Part shown: piece by piece, positions 1-5,512 of the stretch
Numbering within the stretch: the first letter of the stretch is position 1
Layout of the letters: the number at the start of each line of letters is the position of its first letter
Assembly (NCBI GenBank): GCA_002923335.1
Contig: BEHZ01000114.1
Location: 1-5,512, forward strand
Length of the DNA: 5,512 bases
From: a bacterium HR23
Lineage (GTDB): Bacteria; Chloroflexota; Dehalococcoidia; Lucifugimonadales; HRBIN23
Reading direction: 5' to 3'
Translations under genes and position numbers: made by a program
The notes under the pieces: model-generated
Told to the model about the DNA's origin: nothing
What the model saw: only the letters and a program-made list of their open reading frames with translations
Databases searched by the model: none

Positions 1-597
1 ATGGCCCTCTCGCCGGTTACCCGTGTCGGAAGACCATCGGCAGGCGCCGAGGAAGCGCCCTGGCCGTCTTACCTGATGTGCAAATGGTCGTTGAGTATCC
101 TGCTGGCCTTGCTCCAGGGACAGCAGCGCCCTTCAACGCTGTTGAGGAGCATCCCCGGCCTCACCCGCAAGGTGCTGTATGAGCGCCTGCGGACGCTGCA
201 GGGGGACGGCCTGGTAGAGGCGGTGGCGTGGGAGGGGTATCCCCTGCGGGTGGAGTATCGCCTTACCCCGAGGGGGGTGGCCCTTCGGCCGGTGGTGGAG
301 GCCCTCCTGGGCAATGGGGTCTCCCCCTTGGTGGTGGGGGAGGTGCTGAAGTGCAAGTGGATGCGGGACATCCTCCTGCAGTTGCGGGCGCGACCTCATC
401 GCCCCAGCGAACTGAAGAAGGCACTAGGGGGTATTAGCAACAAGGTGCTGGCCCAGCGTCTGGCCAAACTGGAGGCCCTGGGCCTGGTGCAGAGACAGGT
501 AGAAGCGGAGCGGGGCCTCAGGGTGCGCTACGCTCTCACACCCCAGGCCCAAGGGTGGCCGGCCCTGAAAACCCTCCTCCTACCCTCTACGGGGTGA
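1..597 (+). CDS. Tandem HxlR-type winged helix-turn-helix transcriptional regulator
   Basis: This is a probable DNA-binding regulator of 198 aa built from two consecutive HxlR/MarR-like winged-helix repeats. Repeat 1 spans about residues 25-92 and repeat 2 about 115-183. Each has the family pattern: a CKW motif (27-29 and 118-120, where usual HxlR proteins have GKW), an Arg-Pro-Ser segment before the recognition helix (43-45 and 134-136), a KVL..RL..L helix, a GLV turn (70-72 and 161-163), and a wing ending in a Tyr-x-Leu-Thr-Pro motif (86-90 and 177-181). Typical HxlR proteins are about 100-120 aa with one domain and act as dimers, so this looks like a covalent pseudo-dimer. No ligand domain or membrane segment is seen. 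The ATG is the first base of the window, so its ribosome site is invisible and the true start could lie elsewhere. The stop TGA (595-597) overlaps the convergent purM end. Its target genes are unknown. Confidence 0.85.
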   Translation: MALSPVTRVGRPSAGAEEAPWPSYLMCKWSLSILLALLQGQQRPSTLLRSIPGLTRKVLYERLRTLQGDGLVEAVAWEGYPLRVEYRLTPRGVALRPVVEALLGNGVSPLVVGEVLKCKWMRDILLQLRARPHRPSELKKALGGISNKVLAQRLAKLEALGLVQRQVEAERGLRVRYALTPQAQGWPALKTLLLPSTG

Positions 598-602
598 GGG
601 TA
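581..602. terminator. Stem-loop spanning both convergent stop codons (possible bidirectional terminator)
   Basis: A perfect 7-bp inverted repeat, TACCCTC at 581-587 and GAGGGTA at 596-602, flanks an 8-nt loop. The loop region contains most of the purM stop (587-589) and of the regulator's stop (595-597). An alternative pairing is GGGGT at 591-595 with ACCCC at 603-607. No T-tract follows on either strand, so it is not a canonical intrinsic terminator. Its position at the meeting point of two convergent genes is the only functional hint. Confidence 0.35.
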
Positions 603-1597
603 ACCCCCTCCCCTTCCACCACCTCCCCTATGGTCACCGCCTCGGGCACCGCCCGACAGGCCGCCGCCACCGCCTCGGGGGCAACCGCCACCACCATCCC
701 AACCCCCATGTTGAACACCCGGAACATCTCCCCCTCCTCCACCTGGCCAGCCTGCTGGATAAGGCGAAAGAGGGGAGGCACCTCCCACGCCCCCAGACGA
801 AAGCGTGCCCCCAACCCCGGCGGAAGGATGCGGGGCACGTTCTCTATAAGCCCTCCGCCGGTAATGTGGGCCATGCCCTTGGCGTAGGGGAGGAGGGGCA
901 CCAGCAGGGGATAGTAGGGTCGGTGGGGGATAAGAAGGGCCTCCCCCAGGGTGGTGCCCAGGGCAGGGATATAGCGCTCCAGAACAGACGGCTGGGCGTC
1001 AATACGGAAGACGGAGCGCACCAGGGAGTAGCCGTTGGTGTGCAGTCCGCTGGAGGGCACCCCCAGGAGCACATCCCCCTTGCGGATGCCCTGGCCGGTG
1101 AGGAGGGCGTCCCGTTCCACCGCCCCCACAATGAAACCCACCAGGTCAAAGTCGTCCCCTTGGTAGACCCCGGGCATCTCAGCCGTCTCTCCGCCGATAA
1201 GGGCACACCCCACCGAACGACACGCCTGGGCCATCCCACGGACGATGGCCTCCACCCGCTCCGGCACCAGACGGCCGAAGGCCATATAGTCCAGGAAGAA
1301 GAGGGGGCGCGCACCGCAGGTGAAGATGTCGTTGACACAGTGGTTCACCACGTCCTGGCCCACGCCCTCGTAGCGCCCCAGAAGGGCGGCGATCTTCAGT
1401 TTGGTGCCCACGCCGTCGGTGTGGGCCACCAGCACCGGGTCCCGGAAGCCCTGCACCTGGAAGAAGCCCCCGAAGAAGCCGATGTCGCCCAGGACGCCGG
1501 GCGTGAAGGTGGTGCGGGCCAGGAGGCGGATGCGCTCCTTGGCCAGGGAGGCCCGGTCCCTGTCCACCCCAGCGGATTTGTAAGTGGAGGGAGGCAC
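587..1597 (-). CDS. purM: Phosphoribosylformylglycinamidine cyclo-ligase (AIR synthetase)
   Basis: PurM catalyses the ATP-dependent closure of formylglycinamidine ribonucleotide to aminoimidazole ribonucleotide, the fifth step of de novo purine synthesis, in the cytosol. The protein is 336 aa, close to the usual 330-350, and appears complete. Family motifs are in order: TYKSAGVD (5-12) at the N-terminus, the nucleotide-binding HTDGVGTK (59-66), VNDIFTCGA (88-96), the GGETAEMPGVY loop (135-145), GLHTNGYSLVR (184-194), AHITGGGLIENVPR (243-256) and FNMGVGM (295-301). The start is GTG at 1597-1595. It directly abuts the TAG stop of the 84-aa gene and has a strong AGGAGG five bases upstream, so translation is probably coupled. 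The protein begins only four residues before the conserved TYKSAGVD, which supports this start. It is the last gene of the minus-strand cluster, and its TAG overlaps the convergent regulator by 11 bp. Confidence 0.97.
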   Translation of the reverse strand: MPPSTYKSAGVDRDRASLAKERIRLLARTTFTPGVLGDIGFFGGFFQVQGFRDPVLVAHTDGVGTKLKIAALLGRYEGVGQDVVNHCVNDIFTCGARPLFFLDYMAFGRLVPERVEAIVRGMAQACRSVGCALIGGETAEMPGVYQGDDFDLVGFIVGAVERDALLTGQGIRKGDVLLGVPSSGLHTNGYSLVRSVFRIDAQPSVLERYIPALGTTLGEALLIPHRPYYPLLVPLLPYAKGMAHITGGGLIENVPRILPPGLGARFRLGAWEVPPLFRLIQQAGQVEEGEMFRVFNMGVGMVVAVAPEAVAAACRAVPEAVTIGEVVEGEGVTLTP

Positions 1598-1852
1598 CTA
1601 GGCCTCCTGGGGAGGCTTTTCCTTCACCTCAATGCGCCGGCGCTCCGGGGCCGCCTGCTCCCTCTCGGCCGCCTCTATCTCCTCAATGGCCCTGTCCAGG
1701 AGGGCGCGCAGGCCCAGGAGGAACTCCCGTCCCGCCGCCCGCAGGTGGGCACGGGATTGAGCAGGCACTACCTCCCGCAGCCGGCGGGGGCGGAAGCGCA
1801 GCACCACCTCTCCCCCAGGGCCCACATGGACCTCCACAACACGCTCGCTCAT
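1598..1852 (-). CDS. Conserved-looking hypothetical small protein (84 aa), ATPase-coupled
   Basis: I do not recognise this gene with confidence. The 84-aa product has no signal peptide, membrane span or cysteine. Residues 4-20 look like two short beta strands around a GPGG turn. Residues 31-66 are a probable long amphipathic helix with the pattern HLRAAGREFLLGLRALLDRA, then glutamate-rich sequence. The tail (69-84) is charged and probably disordered. The ATG overlaps the TGA of the upstream ArsA-like gene as ATGA (1852-1849), with AGGAGG four bases before it inside the ATPase coding end. The TAG stop touches the purM GTG. Being sandwiched between two clearly expressed genes with good ribosome sites makes it a real gene. 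The tight coupling suggests a partner or regulator of the ATPase, possibly through helix packing; that role is inference. It is not an HSP20 domain by itself. Confidence 0.8.
   Translation of the reverse strand: MSERVVEVHVGPGGEVVLRFRPRRLREVVPAQSRAHLRAAGREFLLGLRALLDRAIEEIEAAEREQAAPERRRIEVKEKPPQEA
1603..1608 (-). promoter_or_regulatory. Ribosome binding site of purM
   Basis: The minus strand reads AGGAGG, then five bases (CCTAG), then GTG. This fixes the GTG at 1597 as the purM start. The site lies inside the last codons of the 84-aa gene. Confidence 0.85.
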
Positions 1853-3069
1853 GTCCCCTCCTTTCCGTTACGGCGTCGGGGGCCTGGGGTGGCAGAAAAG
1901 GAGCGCCCCTGGAAGCGGATGCGCAGGGTATTCCCGTCCAAGACAGCGTCTTTCACCCCCAGGCCCACCAGCAAACGGGGCAGGAAAACGGTTCGGCGGT
2001 AGGAGCCTACCTGCACCACCAACTCCTCCACACTGCTCTGGAAGAGGGAGACCTCCCCCCGTGCGGTGAAGGGGAGTTTCAGCAGGAGCAGGTGGTCCTC
2101 CCCCTCTCGGCGAATTTCCTGGGGGTTGCCCAGGTGGAAGATGCGGGTGGGGTCCTCCTCTTTGAAGAGCACACGGGCCATCTCCCGCAGGGCGTCCAGG
2201 CCCACGACCTCCTGGCTAAAAAGGGGGACGGTGCGGATAGGCACAGGGGAGAAGGCCTCCTGGATCATCTGGAAGTATTTGGCCTGGCTGGCCCGCCAGG
2301 TCTGGAAGTAGGGGTCGGTAACATCGGGGGGGATAAGGCGGTTACACACCACCAGGTCCACATTGTAGCCGTAGAGGTTCAGGTAGGTGAAGGAACGCTG
2401 GGCCTCCTTCACCACCATCTTCTCGGCGTTGACCACCAGACGCACCGAGGCGTGGGCGTGGTCGGTGAGGAGGGCCTGCATGGTCTCCAGTTGCTGGTAA
2501 AGGCTTTCAATGCTGGCGAAGACCGGTTCGCCGGGGACGGGCAGGCCCAGAGTAACCCGTGCCAGGGGGCCGAGGGTCTGGGCGGTGCGCTTGCCGATAG
2601 GGAAGAGACGGCGCATATACCAGCGGGCCATGTCGGGGAAACTGAGCAGGCGCATGGTCTCACCGGTGGGGGCGCAGTCCACCACCAGCACATCGCACGC
2701 CCCCGATTGGGCGTGGCGGGTAATGTAAAGGAGGCCCACCAGTTCATCCATGCCCGGCAGGATGGCCACCTCCTCCGCCACCACCTCATCTACCCCCTGC
2801 CACTGGAGCAGGGAGGTGAGCCACTCCCGCACGGTGCTCCAGTAGCGCTCCAGTTCCTTCAGCACATCGATCTCCTGCCCCCACAGGTTGGGGGTAATGG
2901 GGGTAGGGTCTGCCCCCAGGGGGCGGTCGAAGGAATCCGAAAGGGAGTGGGCGATGTCGGTGCTCATCACAATGGTCTTGTAGCCCAGGTCGGCGCAGCG
3001 GAGGGCAGTGGCAGCGGCGATGCTGGTCTTCCCCACGCCCCCTTTGCCGGTATACAGGATAGTGCGCAT
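1849..3069 (-). CDS. ArsA/Get3-family ATPase with C-terminal HSP20-like domain
   Basis: This is a soluble P-loop ATPase of the ArsA/Get3 (SIMIBI) class, 406 aa. The deviant Walker A GKGGVGKT is at 8-15 with the signature lysine K9. Switch I, STDIAHSLSDSF, is at 36-47 (others usually have DPAHS). Switch II, VDCAPTGETMRLL, is at 130-142, and the nucleotide-base motif VVCNRLIPP is at 240-248. Residues about 323-387 form a beta-rich ArsA_HSP20-type domain (LLLLKLPF, EELVVQVGSYRRTVFLP, NTLRIRF). There is only one ATPase half, unlike the double-domain ArsA of arsenite pumps. No CxxC of the Get3 zinc site and no neighbouring arsB or arsR is visible, so an arsenic role is doubtful. Protein targeting or chaperoning is more plausible. 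An in-frame start at 3147 would lie inside gyrB. The ATG at 3069 sits one residue before the core strand and has AGGAG overlapping the gyrB stop, so I chose it. The stop overlaps the next start by 4 bp. Confidence 0.93.
   Translation of the reverse strand: MRTILYTGKGGVGKTSIAAATALRCADLGYKTIVMSTDIAHSLSDSFDRPLGADPTPITPNLWGQEIDVLKELERYWSTVREWLTSLLQWQGVDEVVAEEVAILPGMDELVGLLYITRHAQSGACDVLVVDCAPTGETMRLLSFPDMARWYMRRLFPIGKRTAQTLGPLARVTLGLPVPGEPVFASIESLYQQLETMQALLTDHAHASVRLVVNAEKMVVKEAQRSFTYLNLYGYNVDLVVCNRLIPPDVTDPYFQTWRASQAKYFQMIQEAFSPVPIRTVPLFSQEVVGLDALREMARVLFKEEDPTRIFHLGNPQEIRREGEDHLLLLKLPFTARGEVSLFQSSVEELVVQVGSYRRTVFLPRLLVGLGVKDAVLDGNTLRIRFQGRSFSATPGPRRRNGKEGT
1857..1862 (-). promoter_or_regulatory. 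Ribosome binding site of the 84-aa gene
   Basis: AGGAGG on the minus strand stands four bases before the ATG at 1852, within the final codons of the ATPase gene. Together with the ATGA overlap it supports coupled translation. Confidence 0.75.
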
Positions 3070-3073
3070 GGCG

Positions 3074-3078
3074 CTCCT
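3074..3078 (-). promoter_or_regulatory. Ribosome binding site of the ArsA-like ATPase
   Basis: The minus strand reads TAGGAGCGCCATG, in which AGGAG overlaps the gyrB TAG stop and precedes the ATG at 3069 by four bases. It decides for 3069 over the in-frame upstream ATGs within gyrB. Confidence 0.75.
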
Positions 3079-4999
3079 AAACATCCAGGTTGCGCACCTG
3101 ACGGGCGTAGGCGAAGATGAAGGTCTTGCGGGGCTCCACCTGGTCACCCATCAGGATGGTGAAGAGTTCATCGGCACGGCGGGCGTCTTCCAGGGTAACC
3201 TGGAGGATAGAGCGGGTGGCGGGGTTGAGGGTAGTCTCCCACAGTTGCTCGGGGTTCATCTCCCCCAGGCCCTTGTAGCGCTGGATTACGACCCCCTTGC
3301 CCTTGTCCAGACGCTTCAAGATGGCGTCCTTCTGGGCCTCCGTGTAGGCGTATTCCACCTGCTTGCCCACCTGGATGCGGTAGAGGGGGGGCTGGGCGAT
3401 GTAGAGGTGGCCGTTAGTAATAAGGGGGCGCATATTGCGGAAGAAGAAGGTCAACAGCAGGGTGCGGATATGGCTCCCATCCACATCCGCATCGGTCATG
3501 ATGATAATGCGGTGGTAGCGCAGTTTGGAGAGGTTGATGTCCTCGCCCATCCCCACACCCAGAGCGGACACCAGCGCCCGAATCTCCTCGTGGGAGAGGA
3601 CCTTATCGGGGCGGGCCTTCTCCACATTGAGGATTTTGCCCTTGAGGGGAAGGATGGCCTGAAAGCGCCGGTCCCGCCCCATCTTGGCGGAGCCCCCTGC
3701 CGACTCCCCCTCCACGATGAAGAGTTCACAAAGGGCGGGGTCTCGCTCGGAGCAATCGGCCAGTTTGCCGGGGAGGGAAGTGCCGTCCAGGGCGTTCTTG
3801 CGGAGAACCATCTCCCGTGCACGGCGGGCGGCTTCACGGGCACGGGCAGCGGTAAGGCACTTGCCCACGATGCGACTGGCCTCGGCGGGGTGGTCCTCCA
3901 GGTAAATGGCGAGGGCCTCCCCCACCACCGAGTCCACGATGCCTTTCACCTCGGGGTTGCCCAGTTTCGTCTTGGTCTGCCCCTCAAACTGGGGGTTCAG
4001 GAGACGCACTGCGAGGACGGCGGTCAGCCACTCGCGCACATCCTCCCCTTGTAGGTTGGGCTGGTCGTCCTTCAGGAGTTTCTGCTTGCGGGCGTAGTCG
4101 TTGAGGACGCGGGTCAGGGCGGAGCGGAGGCCGGTGAGGTGGGTGCCCCCCTCCGGGGTGGGGATGCAGTTGGCGAAGGTGAAGATGGCCTCGCTCACTT
4201 CATCGGTGTATTGGAGGGCGCAATCCACCTGCACCCCCTCCACGGTGCGGGAGAGGGAGAGAACGGGGTGCAAGGGCTGGCGGGTGCGGTTGTAATGGGC
4301 CACCATGCTGGCCACCCCACCCTCAAAGTAGAAGGTCCTCTCCTCTCCGGTGCGCAGGTCGGCCAAGGTGATCTCCAGACCGGGCACCAGGTAGGCCACC
4401 TCCCGGAAGCGCTCCGCCAGGGTGGCGAAATCGTAGTCCGCCTTCCCGAAAACTTCCGGGTCGGGGAGGAAGGCAACGGTGGTGCCGGTGCCCTCGGCGG
4501 TGCCCAGGTCCTGAACGGTGCCGGTGGGGCGCCCCTGGCGGAACTCCTGGCGGTAGAGGCGTCCGTTGCGCCGAACCTCCACCCGGAACCACTGGGAGAG
4601 GAAGTTGACCACCGAGGCGCCAACGCCGTGCAACCCTCCGGCCACTTTGTAGGCGCCGTTGCCGAACTTGGCCCCGGCGTGGAGGGTGGTCATCACCGTC
4701 TCCAGGGCAGACTTGCCTGTTACAGGGTGGGTTTCCACGGGGATGCCCCGGCCGTTGTCCTCCACCTGCACCGAGCCGTCCTCCCGCAGGGTAACCACGA
4801 TGCGGTTGCAGTAGCCCGCCAGGGCCTCGTCCACAGCGTTGTCCACAATTTCGTAGACCAGGTGGTGGAGGCCCCGCTGGTCGGTGCTCCCAATATACAT
4901 CCCGGGGCGTCGGCGCACCGCCTCCAGCCCCTCCAGCACCTGGATGGACTCCGCCGTGTATTCCTGCACGCCTGCCACCTTGTCCTTCAGGTCTACCAT
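3077..4999 (-). CDS. gyrB: DNA gyrase subunit B (type IIA topoisomerase ATPase subunit)
   Basis: GyrB powers ATP-dependent negative supercoiling as an A2B2 complex with GyrA. The product is 640 aa, the short form lacking the C-terminal insert found in E. coli. The GHKL ATPase domain shows E50 (catalytic), N54, D81, GRGIP (84-87 plus G83) and GGLHGVGA (121-128). The transducer carries QTKTKLG (341-347). The TOPRIM domain has FIVEGESAGGSAK (427-439), PLKGKILNVEKA (451-462) and the metal triad DADVD (503-507). The end has RYKGLGEMNPEQLWETT (574-590) and a terminal NLDV. The NVEKA, EMNPEQLWETT and NLDV motifs favour GyrB over ParE. The frame stays open upstream to 5197, but that extension overlaps the membrane gene. 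The ATG at 4999 has GGAGG nine bases before it and the right length. The TOPRIM motif reads EGESAGG rather than the usual EGDSAGG. Confidence 0.97.
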   Translation of the reverse strand: MVDLKDKVAGVQEYTAESIQVLEGLEAVRRRPGMYIGSTDQRGLHHLVYEIVDNAVDEALAGYCNRIVVTLREDGSVQVEDNGRGIPVETHPVTGKSALETVMTTLHAGAKFGNGAYKVAGGLHGVGASVVNFLSQWFRVEVRRNGRLYRQEFRQGRPTGTVQDLGTAEGTGTTVAFLPDPEVFGKADYDFATLAERFREVAYLVPGLEITLADLRTGEERTFYFEGGVASMVAHYNRTRQPLHPVLSLSRTVEGVQVDCALQYTDEVSEAIFTFANCIPTPEGGTHLTGLRSALTRVLNDYARKQKLLKDDQPNLQGEDVREWLTAVLAVRLLNPQFEGQTKTKLGNPEVKGIVDSVVGEALAIYLEDHPAEASRIVGKCLTAARAREAARRAREMVLRKNALDGTSLPGKLADCSERDPALCELFIVEGESAGGSAKMGRDRRFQAILPLKGKILNVEKARPDKVLSHEEIRALVSALGVGMGEDINLSKLRYHRIIIMTDADVDGSHIRTLLLTFFFRNMRPLITNGHLYIAQPPLYRIQVGKQVEYAYTEAQKDAILKRLDKGKGVVIQRYKGLGEMNPEQLWETTLNPATRSILQVTLEDARRADELFTILMGDQVEPRKTFIFAYARQVRNLDV

Positions 5000-5008
5000 A
5001 TCTACTTC

Positions 5009-5013
5009 CCTCC
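5009..5013 (-). promoter_or_regulatory. Ribosome binding site of gyrB
   Basis: GGAGG on the minus strand, nine bases before the ATG at 4999, supports that start over the longer open frame reaching 5197. Confidence 0.7.
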
Positions 5014-5046
5014 GTGCGGGCGATGCCTTCACACCCTCTTGCCCAC

Positions 5047-5062
5047 GGGGATACGTTTCCCC
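5047..5062. repeat. 16-bp near-palindrome upstream of gyrB
   Basis: GGGGATACGTTTCCCC matches its reverse complement at 14 of 16 positions, centred on ACGT. It lies 48 to 63 bases before the gyrB start and just after the membrane gene's stop. It could be an operator or a weak hairpin. There is no T-tract, so a terminator is unlikely. Confidence 0.35.
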
Positions 5063-5072
5063 AGGCCCACAC

Positions 5073-5512
5073 TTACGCCGGGGCTGAAAGCCGACCCGCC
5101 CTTTCCTTGTAGAAGACCATCCCCGCTGCAGTGATGCCGGTAACCAGGAAGGCGTAAAGGGCGCTGGTGAGCAGGGCGCCGGGGAGGCTCCCCGCAAACC
5201 GCTCCAGCAGAAGACGCATGCCCAGAGAGAGGATGGTGGTCAACAGCCAGAAGCGCAAGCACGCCCAGAAGTGGGCATACACCACCTGCACACTGCGGAG
5301 CATCGCCCGTGCCGGCCCCACCTCCTCCACAAAGATGGCCTCCTCTACCAGGAACAGATAGAACAGGACGAGGAAGGCCAACCCAACCACCAATCCCGCC
5401 AACAGGGACGCCAGCACCCCGCTGAGGAGCAGGGCGACCGCCACCAGCACGCCCGCCACTCCCAGGCCCACCCCCCCGAGCGCCCCCAACAGCAGGCGAT
5501 ACCCCACCAGGG
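5073..5512 (-). CDS. Polytopic integral membrane protein, C-terminal part (5' end outside window)
   Basis: About 145 residues are visible. The frame is open to the window edge, so the GTG at 5507 is probably internal, not the start. Counting from that GTG, hydrophobic segments lie at about 5-28, 29-54, 82-102 and 108-132. Between the second and third is a polar, amphipathic stretch (55-80) with paired glutamates (EEAIFVEEVGPARAMLRSVQVV). The pattern of hydrophobic helix, acidic residues, Gly-Pro, Ala-x-x-Arg-Ser, then helix resembles DUF975/DUF4013- and GDPD-membrane-domain-like proteins common in high-GC bacteria, but I cannot assign a family firmly. The short tail ends YKERAGRLSAPA before a TAA at 5075-5073. 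No enzymatic motif is visible. It precedes gyrB on the same strand with a 73-bp gap, so it may or may not share the transcript. Confidence 0.8.
   Translation of the reverse strand, partial: LVGYRLLLGALGGVGLGVAGVLVAVALLLSGVLASLLAGLVVGLAFLVLFYLFLVEEAIFVEEVGPARAMLRSVQVVYAHFWACLRFWLLTTILSLGMRLLLERFAGSLPGALLTSALYAFLVTGITAAGMVFYKERAGRLSAPA

Larger units (their letters stand above)
5000..5072 (-). promoter_or_regulatory. Spacer upstream of gyrB, possible promoter region
   Basis: This 73-bp gap is the longest in the window and the only one in the minus-strand cluster big enough for a promoter. I see no convincing -35/-10 pair. It holds the gyrB ribosome site and a near-palindrome. gyrB may have its own start here or be read through from the membrane gene. 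Confidence 0.3.

Noticed and set aside
866..2002. Long plus-strand open frame of 378 codons opposite purM and the 84-aa gene
   Set aside because: It is antisense to clear purM motifs, its His/Gly-rich composition reflects the complement of GC-rich codons, and no domain is recognisable.
1849..3069. Arsenite-pump ArsA as a specific function
   Set aside because: There is only one ATPase half, no arsenic-operon neighbours and no clear metal-site cysteine pair, so only the broader family call is supported.
3070..3147. 26-residue N-terminal extension of the ArsA-like ATPase
   Set aside because: It would overlap the gyrB C-terminus, and the ATG at 3069 directly precedes the first core strand and P-loop with its own ribosome site.
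2092..4054. Long plus-strand open frames opposite the ATPase and gyrB
   Set aside because: They are shadows of two well-supported genes in a high-GC sequence, with no family motifs and no sensible ribosome sites.
4139..5134. 331-codon plus-strand open frame opposite the gyrB N-terminal half
   Set aside because: It mirrors the conserved GHKL domain of gyrB and shows no independent protein features.
5000..5197. 66-residue N-terminal extension of GyrB
   Set aside because: The extension overlaps the membrane protein gene, is low-complexity Pro/Arg-rich, and the ATG at 4999 has a ribosome site and gives the normal GyrB length.

Overview
This GC-rich bacterial window is almost entirely coding. 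It holds five genes on the minus strand (read from the right edge leftwards) that meet one plus-strand gene tail to tail near position 590. The lineage cannot be proven from sequence alone. The high GC, a single-domain ArsA/Get3 ATPase with a C-terminal HSP20-like domain, a short-form GyrB and a tandem HxlR-type regulator together fit Chloroflexota (Dehalococcoidia-like) reasonably well, but this is a tentative inference.

Layout from right to left on the minus strand: (1) the C-terminal part of a polytopic membrane protein, cut by the window edge (5512-5073). (2) A 73-bp spacer with a near-palindrome. (3) gyrB, DNA gyrase subunit B, 640 aa (4999-3077). (4) An ArsA/Get3-family ATPase of 406 aa (3069-1849). 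(5) An unrecognised 84-aa charged helical protein (1852-1598). (6) purM, AIR synthetase, 336 aa (1597-587). On the plus strand, a 198-aa protein made of two HxlR-like winged-helix repeats occupies 1-597, and its stop overlaps the end of purM by 11 bp.

From gyrB to purM the genes are packed as tightly as possible. There is a 7-bp gap with the Shine-Dalgarno overlapping the gyrB stop, then a 4-bp ATGA overlap, then a TAG stop directly followed by a GTG start. This implies one transcript and translational coupling. gyrB and purM are housekeeping genes. The ATPase and its small partner are the least explained part: the pair may act in tail-anchored or membrane-protein targeting or in chaperoning, which is inference.

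No tRNA, rRNA, CRISPR array, insertion sequence or origin was seen. No gene-free stretch exceeds 73 bp. No radically new system is evident. The points worth a second look are the ATPase plus 84-aa pair, the fused double HxlR regulator, an Asp-to-Glu change in the GyrB TOPRIM motif, and two small inverted repeats.
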